From Pollenia angustigena (taxonomy: Eukaryota; Arthropoda; Insecta; Diptera; Polleniidae), in NCBI GenBank assembly GCA_930367215.1, contig OV884059.1, forward strand, positions 31,983,882 to 32,047,881: a stretch of DNA of 64,000 bases. Direction: 5' to 3'. Below, piece by piece: positions 9,919 through 20,100 of the stretch. The position numbers and the translations under genes were made by a program. How positions within the stretch are numbered: the stretch's first letter is position 1; every line of letters starts with the position of its first letter. Under the pieces are notes generated by a model, which was not told the DNA's origin, made no database searches, and saw nothing but the letters and a program-made list of their open reading frames with translations.

Positions 9919-10733
9919 AGGCTAATTCTGTCTGTCGTGACCGAATACTTTTGCGATTCGAAGCAATTTTATTTCTAATTCTTTCAGACGATACTGAACG
10001 AATCGAAATTTTTTTTTCAGTGTTGTGAAAACTCTAATAAACAGGGACCGTAACAGTTATAGGTACTTTTTTTCATAAAAGTCAGATGAAAACAGTTATT
10101 TTTTTGAACAAAAATAACTGTTATTTTTTTATTTTTATTTTTTCGATCAAAAGTAACAGTTATTTTTTGATTTTTATTTTTTCGAGCAAAAATAAAAGTT
10201 ATTCTCTAAAGAAATGTACGCTATTTAATAATTTAGGTGAATTAAAATCTTTATTTTAGTGTGTAATTATCATTGGAATTTCTTATGCACATTAAATGAA
10301 TTATTAAAAGTCATCTAAATTATTAAAACACGTACATTTCTTTAGAGAATAACTTTTTGATCGAAAAAATAAAAATCAAAAAATAACAGTTATTTTTGTT
10401 CAAAAAAATAAAAATCGAAAAATAACTGTTATTTTTGTTCAAAAAAATAAAAATCAAAAAATAACTGTTATTTTGGATCGAAAAAATAAAAATCAATATA
10501 TTTTATCATTGACAAGTGCATAAGGAACAATATGGTATACTTGAATCAGTTTTTCGACGTTTACTTCTATGTGCTTTTTTTGTTTTAAAATTCCAATATA
10601 ACTGTTATTTTCGATCCCTGCTAATAAAGCCTTTAAAACACTCAAGAAATAATTTCGATTCTTTCAGTATCGACTGAAATAAAATTGTTTTTGAATCAAA
10701 AAAGTATTCGATCACGACTCCCAGAATTAGCCC
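9919..10733. mobile_element. MITE (family of 52024-52263) split by a hAT-like insertion
   Basis: Left part GGCTAATTCTGTCTGTCGTG... and right part ...GACTCCCAGAATTAGCC are the two inverted ends of the family whose intact 240-bp copy is at 52024-52263. They share ATTCGAAGCAATTTTATTTC and ATCGAAAT. A 579-bp element (10042-10620) separates them. Confidence 0.8.
10042..10620. mobile_element. 579-bp hAT-like MITE with 8-bp duplication CTAATAAA
   Basis: Ends CAGGGACCGTAACAGTTAT and ATAACTGTTATTTTCGATCCCTG-type inverted sequence are flanked by CTAATAAA at 10034-10041 and 10621-10628. Subterminal direct and inverted repeats of AAAAATCAAAAAATAACTG recur about six times, typical of transposase-binding arrays in hAT elements. 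Confidence 0.88.
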
Positions 10734-11808
10734 GACGAATTAAATTTTTCATATAAAATTTTTTTTAATTCATGTTGCTTACGGCAGTTAGTTGCTTTAT
10801 TGCGGGCTATGGTACCTAGTAGCTTTCACTCCAAATTTGAAGAGAGCATGGAGGTGTGTTTGTCATTTGAATATATTGCTGTTTTCTTATGACCAAAGTG
10901 CAAGGCAAAAAAAAATGCTAAAGTTATTTATCCTGATAGGTAAAAACAAGTTACAAAAACTGCTCCACATTCTTTTCTGTACCCAAAACAAAAATCTTCA
11001 ACATTAAAAGTAACATCAGTTATTAAAGAAGATGATTAAGATCTGAGTTTTAATTCTACTGGTGATTCAAATATCAAAGTAATCAGTCAAAGCGCGCTGA
11101 ATGATTTTTGTCGTGACCTAAACTTGTCAAAAGAGAACACAGAATTACTCTATTCACGTTTGAAATAACAGGATTTTTGGATACAGGGGGACGTACGTTT
11201 TTGTAATCGCATCGGTTTATATGGAACTATTTAGGAATTAACAGAAGCCATAACGGCCGTCAACCAATTCAAAATATCACTGAAGACTTATGCCATAGGT
11301 TTTTTCAAATATTTACAATGAAAGTTAAAACAATTATGGCATTGTAAAAAAAAAATTTCTGAGTAAGAAATATACAACGGTAGTAATTTTTGTAATTTTT
11401 ATAGGGATTATCGAAAAATAAAAATTTTTTTGAGTTGTTCCCCTTTATGTGAAATTTGCTTATTAATATAGTGGTGTAATTTAAAGTTGTGCTAGTTTAA
11501 CTGAAAATGCTGTAAACTGTTGTGACACAAAACACTATCACAACTTAAAATATTTCTCCTTATTTGAAACAAAAATAATATGAAATCAGCTTACATTTGG
11601 GGACAACTCAAAATATTTCTCTTTAGTTGACTCGGGATAAGCCATGGCAGAAATGGTACAAGGTATAGTCATTAGAAATTTTGTTCTCAATTTTAAAACC
11701 CATATAACGTCAAACAAAAGAAAATAAAAAAATTAAATTAAAACAAGCGTCAAAAATTAAATAAAAATTTTGCCTAGAATTAATAATTCTTATTATGAAA
11801 AATCATTA
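10734..11808. other. AT-rich non-coding stretch
   Basis: No conserved protein, RNA or transposon end is recognised. Two segments near 11424-11640 carry inverted forms of TTGAGTTGT, possibly an old MITE. Confidence 0.4.
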
Positions 11809-11913
11809 ATGGTAAGATCATGTAGGCTTTATAATAATCTTCCTTTCAGCCTCAGAACCTTTGAATTGTCTCTGCCAAGCTTTAAACGGGAACTCTTCAA
11901 ATTACGTCATTAG
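11809..11913 (+). pseudogene. C-terminal fragment of non-LTR retrotransposon reverse transcriptase
   Basis: The frame reads CRLYNNLPFSLRTF... followed by SFKRELFKL and a stop. The pattern LYNxLPxSLR...SFKRxL is a common C-terminal motif of CR1/jockey-group ORF2 proteins. Only the last 35 codons remain, so this is a 5'-truncated insertion. Confidence 0.6.
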
Positions 11914-12065
11914 TACCTATGTTTTCTTCGAAGGATTATTAATTGTTAAACAGTTATTAAATAGTTATTAAATTTTATTACTCATTATTGTTAAATATTA
12001 ATACATTAATCATATATGGCCCTATGGGCTCGATTAAATAAAGAACATAATAATAAAAAAAAAAA
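11809..12065 (+). mobile_element. 5'-truncated non-LTR retrotransposon tail
   Basis: The ORF2 remnant is followed by about 150 bp of 3' UTR ending AATAAAGAACATAATAAT plus an A-rich tract at 12054-12065. The 5' boundary is uncertain. Confidence 0.55.
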
Positions 12066-12404
12066 TAAATTAATTTGACATAACATGGGTATATAATGAC
12101 AAGTCTCCCTAGTGAACCTACCTGGTACTTATTATACTATGGGATAAGCTACATTTCTATCAGGATGGATACAACTGCTTTTTTCTTCTTCTTTTTTTTG
12201 CGAAAGAGTAGAGAAAATGATGTCAGATTTTAACAGTGGGTAGATATGACCACTGAACATCGAAAATTGAAAATTTTTTATTATGCCCTTTATTTACTAC
12301 CCAGATAGCATAGGCTGTCTGTTTGACTATTATGTTTAATATACAACTCCCAAAAGAATCTTCTAATGATTATCTGACGAGTAACATAAAGAAACTCATC
12401 TAAA

Positions 12405-13684
12405 TTTTTTTATACCCTCCACCACAATTAGTTGTGAAGAGGGTATATTAAGTTTGTCATTCCGTGTGAAACTTTTTTATTATTCATCTCAGACCCCATA
12501 AAGTATATATATTCTGGGTCCTTGAGTAATTCTAAGTCGATTTAGCCATGTCCGTCTGTCTGTCCGTCTGTCCGTCGGTCCGTCTGTCCGTCTGTTGAAA
12601 ACACGCTCACTTTCGAACAACTCAAAAGAAATGAACAAACTTGGTGCCAAATTGCTTGTAGTTATCCTAAGCAGTTTGGGATTGAAATCCAGCAAAATCG
12701 GTTCAGTAGGACCAGAGCTATGAATCAAAATGTGGAACCACCACCTAAAAAAATTGATAATTTTGTTACAAAAAATAACATAAATGCTGGAACAAGGCAC
12801 GGAATGAGATAAGATTTTGCAAAAATTTGTTTTAGTTGACTGGAAATCACGCTGTTAAATTTCGTGATGATCCCGCCATAATTTACCCTAAGCCCCATAT
12901 AAACAATACTCCCGGAAAACAGTTTAGTACGCCTAAAATCGTAAAAAATAACGCTAGCGTAACAAAATTTGGTACGTCACAGTTTTATAGAACTACAAAT
13001 GACACTGTGAAATTTCGTGAAGATCGGTACATAATTTACCCTAGGCCCCATAGAAACCCTACTCCCGGAAAACAGTTAAGTCCGCCTAAAACCGTAAAAA
13101 ATAATGCAATCATATTAAATTTTGGCTCGTCACAGTTTTGTAGGACTACAAATGATACTGGGAAATTTCGTGAAGAACGGTACATAATTTACCCTAGGGC
13201 CCATAGAAACCCTACTCCCGGAAAACAGTTTAGTACGCCTAAAACCGTAAAAAATAATGCAATCATAACAAATTTTGGCTCGTCACAGTTTTGTACGACT
13301 GCAAATGATACTGGGAAATTTCGTGAAGATCGGTACATAATTTACCCTAGGGCCCATAGAAACCCTACTCCCGGAAAACATTTTAGTACACCTAACACCA
13401 TAATTAGTTATGCTAGCATAACAGAAATTGGTACGTCACAGTTTTAAAGGACTAGAAATGACGCTGTGAAATTTCGTGATGATCGGTCCATAATTTACCC
13501 TAGGCCCCATACAAACCCTACTACCGGAAAACAGTTTAGGTGCCTAAAACCATAATTAATAACAAATCGTCACAGTTTAAGATAATAATAACATCATACA
13601 GATATTAATCCTTAAACATTCGAACTGTCGGTGGAGGGTATCAAAGATTCGGCACAGCCGAATATAGCACTCTAACTTGTTTTT
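12405..13684 (+). mobile_element. Complete DINE/INE-1-like element with 153-bp tandem repeats
   Basis: It begins TATACCCTCCACCAC and ends GGTGGAGGGTATC, a hairpin (ATTCGGCACAGCCGAAT), then AACTTGTTTT. A GTCTGTCC-type microsatellite lies at 12549-12596. Terminal-adjacent inverted repeats, a subterminal hairpin, internal tandem repeats and no coding capacity fit the DINE-1/helentron type of fly non-autonomous Helitrons. Confidence 0.75.
12845..13560 (+). repeat. Tandem repeat, period exactly 153 bp, about 4.6 units
   Basis: The landmark AAATTTCGTGA occurs at 12857, 13010, 13163, 13316 and 13469, each 153 bp apart. Because 153 is 51 codons, one frame stays open for 203 codons (12836-13447) and gives a 51-residue repeat with the core KFREDRYIIYPRxHRNPTPG. 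The same units at 3263-3760 carry frame-breaking indels, which argues against a protein. Confidence 0.85.
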
Positions 13685-13782
13685 ATTACTTTTTTAAAAC
13701 ATTTTTGACACTCTCGTCTTTTAATTTTGGAATGAACCTTTTGCGGCTCTCTGTAAGAGTCATATAACAAGTACTAAATAAG

Positions 13783-13990
13783 AGCGTTTTTGAAATATGA
13801 AAATTCTATTGTCAATACATTTTCAATAAAACAAACCGACCTAAGAATCTGTAAAAAAGAATTTTCCGACAGGATAGTGTTAATTTCGCAACCTTAAGGT
13901 TTGTTTTATATAAATTGTATGAAAATTAGAAGTTTTAACATGAAAAATACGCTTGATGCCCCCTTTTTAGGTAGCTCAGTTATACGGCTG
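13783..13990. mobile_element. Degenerate MITE related to 28098-28325
   Basis: The shared core is CAATACATTTTCAATAAAA, with TTCCGACAGG and a terminal TTTAGGTAGC. It is nested between the DINE-like element and the right end of the 12300-14256 element. Confidence 0.55.
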
Positions 13991-14256
13991 AGCATTTAAC
14001 AAGTTGTAAAATAATCCCTACATGAGTCTCATACGACTCTTGGGATGCTTTTTAATAGACTCGTTAGATAATCTCTACATACAGCACAAACGAATCCCTT
14101 TACGATTAATATAAGCGTCATTCGCTGCGTTATAGAAGAATCTCTCGAGAATCTGCGAGGATTCGTCAACAATTTAAAAATGAGCTCGTCGACGATCAAA
14201 AACACTCTTTGTAAGATTCCCAGTAGACTCCTAGACGATTGAAAATGCTAGCTGGG

Positions 14257-14967
14257 TAAAAACAAAAATTACACATACTTGAATAAAAAGTTCACGAAGA
14301 ACATAGGGCGTCAACGTATTCTCTCCATTTCTTTCTGTCTGCGGCTAGAGATTTAACTTGATTCCAGGTTGTACGTGATGATTCATATTCTTTTTTAGTG
14401 CTTCGTAAACATGTATTAACGTGGTCTTGTTATTGTTTACATTATTTGCAACTGAGCAAATATGCACTACTAATTTTGCTCATGGCTTTTTAGTTCAAAC
14501 GAAGTCGAATAGAGCAAATAGGTACATTTTGTTGTTGTGTTGTGCAAATGTGTGTATTTTTACACGCATTTGCATCGTTTGCACACTGCACTACCCATCG
14601 CGATTTCCATTTGTAAATATTTAAAATAGGTATTTTAAATTTGCTGATTTTTTTTTTTATTATGCCGATTTCTTATCAAAATCGTCTGGCATCACTGATT
14701 GCATGTATGAATGTAAGTAAACATTAATTGTCGTTTTTGTTTCACACTCTTATGTACATTAATGCATACAAATTTATTTACATGTTCTATCTACTAGTAG
14801 TGCCATTGACCGTTGATTTGTTTTTTTTTTTAGCTGCCAATACGCCTTTTCAATTGATATGCACCTAAAATGTTTTTTTCCTAATGATAAATGATATTAA
14901 AACAAGTACTAGTTAACTTAAAATAGGTATGTATCAACAAAAATAATACCTACATATAAGTACATAT
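14257..14967. other. No recognisable feature
   Basis: AT-rich sequence with short ORFs lacking conserved patterns. Confidence 0.4.
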
Positions 14968-15212
14968 GGCTCATTTGCTGCAAGACCGGCATAACTCAAA
15001 AAATAAAATTTTAGAGTTTGAGATGCAGAATTGTTCGCTTTGTTTTTCTTTATATTGTGTATTAAATTCATCTTTATGTATATCTTTTATACTTTTGCAG
15101 TTTCAAGAGAATGTGTCTTTTTTTCTATGTAGTTATTGCAAATCAAAAACTTTAAATGCGTTTATCTCGAAATGGATTTTTTTAATTATGCCGGTCTTGC
15201 AGCAAATGAGCG
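14968..15212. mobile_element. 245-bp MITE with ATAT duplication, copy 1
   Basis: Ends GGCTCATTTGCTGCAAGACC and GGTCTTGCAGCAAATGAGCG are inverted and continue for about 38 bp. ATAT flanks both sides (14964-14967, 15213-15216). An identical-length copy in the opposite internal orientation is at 52561-52805. A 91-codon ORF across it is an artefact. Confidence 0.85.
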
Positions 15213-16934
15213 ATATAAATATTAAAATAGTTAATAGTTAATGAAAGTTTTTTAAGGAAACATAATTACTACCGATCGAGCGCAGTAGTTTTAAAAACTT
15301 TGAACTATTTAAAGTTGGGCTTGTTCGTAACAAGCATCATCGGACCTTGCACAGATAATTTAAAGTCTTTAGTATCCGGCTGCGTTTAATATTAAGGTTA
15401 TTCATTCACGTCACAAGTTGCACCCTTGCGAAAAAGCAAAAGTGCAAAGTGTATCTCGCGCAATTATGTATTTGTCTGTTTGGTTGTTGTTAAGTCTTTG
15501 AACTTATACTTTTTCGCTATCTAGCCGCATTGGAGCAAAAATTTCTTATAACTTTATAGGTAGTACCATCTAATTTAGAATTTTTAGATAATCACCCAAT
15601 ATTTGTTATTGTTTGGGGTAAGAAAATACTTCTTCAAGTTAAAACATGAATAAGATCGACCAGCCAAATACCTATAGCACGCAATAATTTAAATGTGCCT
15701 ATTTACTCGCTAATGGAAAACAATAATCACAACCGCGGTTTTTTGTGCTCTTATATTCAATACGTCATATCTGCAATATTTTTCAAAATCAGGTTTTAAC
15801 ATCAAACCCTTATTATTTTTAAATCGATCGATTTTCATCACCTACCTGAATGTCCTTCAACTATGATATTGACTTCAAACAAGCAGAATATTTCTATCCA
15901 CTTTTTTTGTTTGTTTTTTGTTTGTTGTTTTGTTCAGCTATCTCTACAACACAAGGCCCATCTATCAGGTCTGCTTACTTGTACAAAAACAAAAAACGAT
16001 TCTTTTTAGTTGTCAAAAATTTACTACCACATATACAAAGCAAAAGGAAAAAAACGTGTATGTGTGGCATACCATGAACGTAAACAAACGTATACATGCA
16101 CATGTAACCAAAATGTAAACAACTTTTGACAACTAAAAAGAACATAAACAATGATCATCAGGCTTCTTGCGCAGACCTTTTCAATGGGCCTTGCTACAAC
16201 ACATCAATTTTTCTATGTAGATACATTAGGCTTGCCAGACTAAAATTTGTAAAATTCTTGACATTAACTAAAAAATCTTGGTTTTGAAAAGAATAACAAT
16301 TAAAAACTTACTAAAATAATCTTTTATAAAAATAACACAATTGTTAGAACTAGTTAAAAAAAAATCAAATGAACTCACTATTTTTATCAAAAATGTCTGT
16401 ACGCTTTTATTTTAAGTCAGCTGTTTAACGTTTTCAATTACTAGTTTGTAGATACGGGTTTCTGTTCAAAATAAGCATCTCAATGTTGTCAAATAATTAT
16501 TGTTGAATAAGGGAAACGTAGTTTTGATAGATTTTTAAACAAATACACTTTAACAAATCGATGAAATATTTATCTGCTTTTTACACAGCTTTGTTTAAAT
16601 AAAACTGGAAACAAAAAAAATACAAATCGAAATGTGGAAAAGGAATTGTGTATAGTACTGCAATTTTTGTTAAAAATGCTGGCATTGATGGTTTAGTAAA
16701 ACGTTTTTGATTTTATATGGATTTACCCATATTTAGGTGCTAAAAATTATATTTAAATAAGTAAATGCCTATCTACGACAATGAGAAAAATTAATCATTA
16801 TTTAAATATAAACTGCCTGTTTAATAAAATTTGTAATTAAATTTATTTGCTATTAATATTATGCTCTAATTTTGTTTTTATTACACCAAAACTTTTAATT
16901 GCAATCATTTGTTTTCTTTCAATCTAAAATAGTT
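15213..16934. other. Upstream region of wap with one hairpin
   Basis: No coding sequence is recognised. CTTTTTAGTTGTCAAAA at 16003 is inverted at 16123-16140, a hairpin of about 138 bp that may be a small MITE. A pyrimidine-rich run (TTTGTTTTCTTTC) ending in TAG at 16932 is a likely splice acceptor two bases before the wap start codon. Confidence 0.45.
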
Positions 16935-17125
16935 ATGTCAGCCACCGCCGGAAAACGAAAAGAAATCTACAAATACTTGGCACCATGGCCACTGTATTCC
17001 ATGAATTGGAGCGTACGTCCAGATAAACGATTTCGTTTAGCTCTTGGGAGTTTTATTGAAGAATACAATAATAAAGTTCAAATTATAAGTCTGGATGAGG
17101 ACACAAGTGAATTCAGTGCTAAAAG
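16935..17125 (+). CDS. wap: wap coding exon 1
   Basis: It starts at ATGTCAGCC just after an acceptor-like TAG. An in-frame ATG at 16899 lies within the presumed intron pyrimidine tract and is rejected as the start. It ends AAAAG|GTAAAT within a Ser codon that splits into exon 2. Confidence 0.93.
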
Positions 17126-20100
17126 GTAAATGCACCAGATTTATATATGTATCTACATAAATTCTTAATACTTAAAATAATAACATTAATCTTTTTCGTA
17201 GCACATTCGATCATCCATATCCAACAACAAAAATTATGTGGATACCCGATTCAAAGGGTATATATCCTGATTTACTGGCTACAAGCGGTGATTATTTACG
17301 CGTTTGGCGTGCTGGAGAACCAGACACACGATTAGAGTGTGTTCTTAATAATAATAAAAACAGTGATTTCTGTGCACCCTTAACATCGTTTGATTGGAAT
17401 GAAGTGGATCCCAATTTAGTGGGGACTTCATCTATTGATACAACATGCACCATATGGGGTTTGGAAACGGGTCAACCACATGGTCGTGTTTTTGTTTCGG
17501 GTCATGTGAAAACACAATTAATCGCCCACGATAAGGAGGTATACGATATCGCATTTTCTAGGGCTGGTGGAGGTCGCGATATGTTTGCTTCCGTGGGTGC
17601 AGATGGCTCCGTTCGCATGTTCGATTTGAGACATTTGGAACATTCAACAATTATATATGAGGTAAATAAAATAAAATAGCATTGAAAATATCATCCAAAT
17701 AATATTTTTTTAGGATCCCACACACACAGCTTTATTACGTTTGGCTTGGAATAAACAAGATCCAAATTATTTAGCCACCGTTGCTATGGACTCATGCGAA
17801 GTAATAATATTAGACGTTCGTGTTCCTTGTACACCTGTTGCAAGACTGAGCAATCACAGAGCGTGCGTCAACGGTATTGCGTGGGCGCCGCACAGGTATG
17901 TTAAAAAAATGTTTACTATACACGGAAAGAAGTTTATTTTTTAATGTAGTCAATTCCGTTTCTTAAAACAAGATAATCCAAAATCTAAAAATAATTTTTT
18001 GATTTTAACTTATTTGTTCGTAGTTAGTTAAATTTTCTTACAGCCTGTTTTTCAAATTAAAATAAAAAATTTCGTTTAGAAATTTATAGTGAAAACAAAA
18101 ACAATTTTAAATTTTTTTATTGTTGTTTCAATATAAATTCCCAAGCGAAATTTTTTTATTTTATTTTTAAATACAGACAGTTAAATAAAGAATAAGTAAA
18201 ACTATATGACGGTTTTTTGGCCAAATGTATTTGAAACCTATTTTTATGTAAAATTGCCCGCTGAATCCGAATATGAAGTCCGAATGCTCAAAAGTAGAAC
18301 AGTTTTCGACATATTCCAAAATTAGCGTTATTTGTATTTTCGAAAAAGATGATTACTAAAATAAAAATGGATTGCTAGTGAAGATTGGTCAAGAAATGAC
18401 AGAGCTACAGGGGACAAAAGTTCAAACTTCATTGAACATTTTATGATTTTTCGCAATTTTACTCTTTTCAAGCTTTTTTTTATACCAAACAATAAGAAAT
18501 TGTAATGTTTTATTGCATGGGTCATTAGTTTTTTCAATATGAACATTTTGCGCCCAACAAGACCTAGGTTGGTGCAAAAATGATAAAGCTTTGGTGAATT
18601 AAATAAAACGCAATTATGACTTTATTTTTAAAAACCAAAAGAAGCCTTCTTTATTTCTACTTCAAACGAAAGATAAATCAAGACTACTAAGTCAAGAGCA
18701 AAAACTATTGACGACGTCAAAAAGTTCGTTTAATTCAAAATACTGTCGAAATACAAAATGAGATGTCAAGGCTAGAGATGCCAGATCCTTAACGAGTGGG
18801 CGCACACGCTACACCACCCCCTTCCAGAGTCATGGTATTCATACGGAAGTTGATTAAAAAATCGAACCTGGCGAGACCTAAAGCAACGCCTCTCCAATTG
18901 CGAAATTTCCATAGGTATGTAGGCTGGCTTTAGTCGATCCACCGATACTGTTTTCGATTTGGTTCCCACTTTTATTGTGCATGTTTTGGGATGTCTTTCG
19001 AGGACCTCATAGGGCCCGTCGTACGGGGCTTTTAAAGGAGCGTGTACCGTATCATCTTTGAGGAAGACGAAATAACAAAAACGTAAGTCCTTGGGTATAT
19101 AAACCCCTTTTTTGCCATGTTGTGTAGTTGCAGTTGGGCGCAAGCTTTCAAAGTGTTGTTGAAGTTTTGCCAAAAATTCGTTCTCTCTAATCTGGGTGCT
19201 AGGTTCATCCATAAGGAAGTTTCCCGGTAGTCTGATTGCCTTTCCGTACACAAATTCGGCTATTGACACACCCAAATCTTCCTTCACTGCTGTTCGGAGG
19301 CCCAACATCACTATAGGTAGTACATCCGTCCAATTTGCATTCGCCTCGTGGCGTTTTTACGCCGCCTTTAAAACTCGATGCCAACGTTCTATAAGACCAT
19401 TAGACTGAGGGTGGTATGGGGTTGTATGGATATGTTCAATGCCTAACATTTTTGAAAGATGATTAAATAGGGTGCTCTCGAATTGTCGGCTCTGGTCCGT
19501 TGTTATGAATTTTGGTACGCCAAATCGACTTATCCAATCACTCAACAATGCTTTCGCCACTGTTTCGGCCGTGATGTCCGTTATTGGAATAGCCTCGATC
19601 CACCGTGAATACCTATCCACACAAGTTAAACAGAACGTACAGTTATTGGATAACGGAAATGGACCGACTAAATCAATATTTATGTGCTCGAATCTTTTAT
19701 CCGGTACTGCAAACGTCTCTAAATCACTTTTCGTGTGTTGTGTTATTTACACAAATGCTCTTATTTTCGCATTCATCTTATTCCAAACAAAACTTTTCGA
19801 AATTAACTTAATTGTCGCCCTTACTCCCGGGTGTGACAAGCCGTGTAATGCCGCCATAGCCATAACACGCATAGTTTTCGGAATATGCGGGCGTAGCCAC
19901 CTGTTAATGTGTCGCATACGATTTCACCATTTACATTCGGCACCTTTACTTTCTGCAGTGTAAGTGAAGTAGAATTAGATTCAATTATGTTCAGCAATTC
20001 GGTGCATTTCGCCTGTTCCTTAGTCAATAATTGATAGTGGATTGTTGCCGATAATTGTATAGTTTCCACCCTCGATAGGACATCCGCCACAATGTTTTCC

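Larger units (their letters stand above)
12300..14256. mobile_element. TA-duplicating inverted-repeat element (CCCAGMTAGCAT ends) with nested insertions
   Basis: Left end CCCAGATAGCAT at 12300 and right end ATGCTAGCTGGG to 14256 are inverted and flanked by TA (12298-12299 and 14257-14258). Related ends bound 23072-24911. Between them lie a DINE-like element and another MITE. Subterminal GAGTC/GACTC motifs occur on the right, as in the other copy. Confidence 0.6.

Noticed and set aside
12836..13447. 203-codon ORF as a gene
   Set aside because: It follows a 153-bp tandem repeat in a non-coding element; other units of the family are frameshifted. Kept only as a finding.
14966..15241. 91-codon ORF
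   Set aside because: It spans a 245-bp MITE whose second copy does not preserve the frame.
16899..16934. In-frame ATG upstream giving wap 12 extra residues
   Set aside because: The extra sequence is a pyrimidine-rich tract ending in an acceptor TAG, and the family starts at [13 protein letters not shown].
19472..19963. 163-codon plus-strand ORF
   Set aside because: Antisense shadow of the gypsy integrase and RNase H region.
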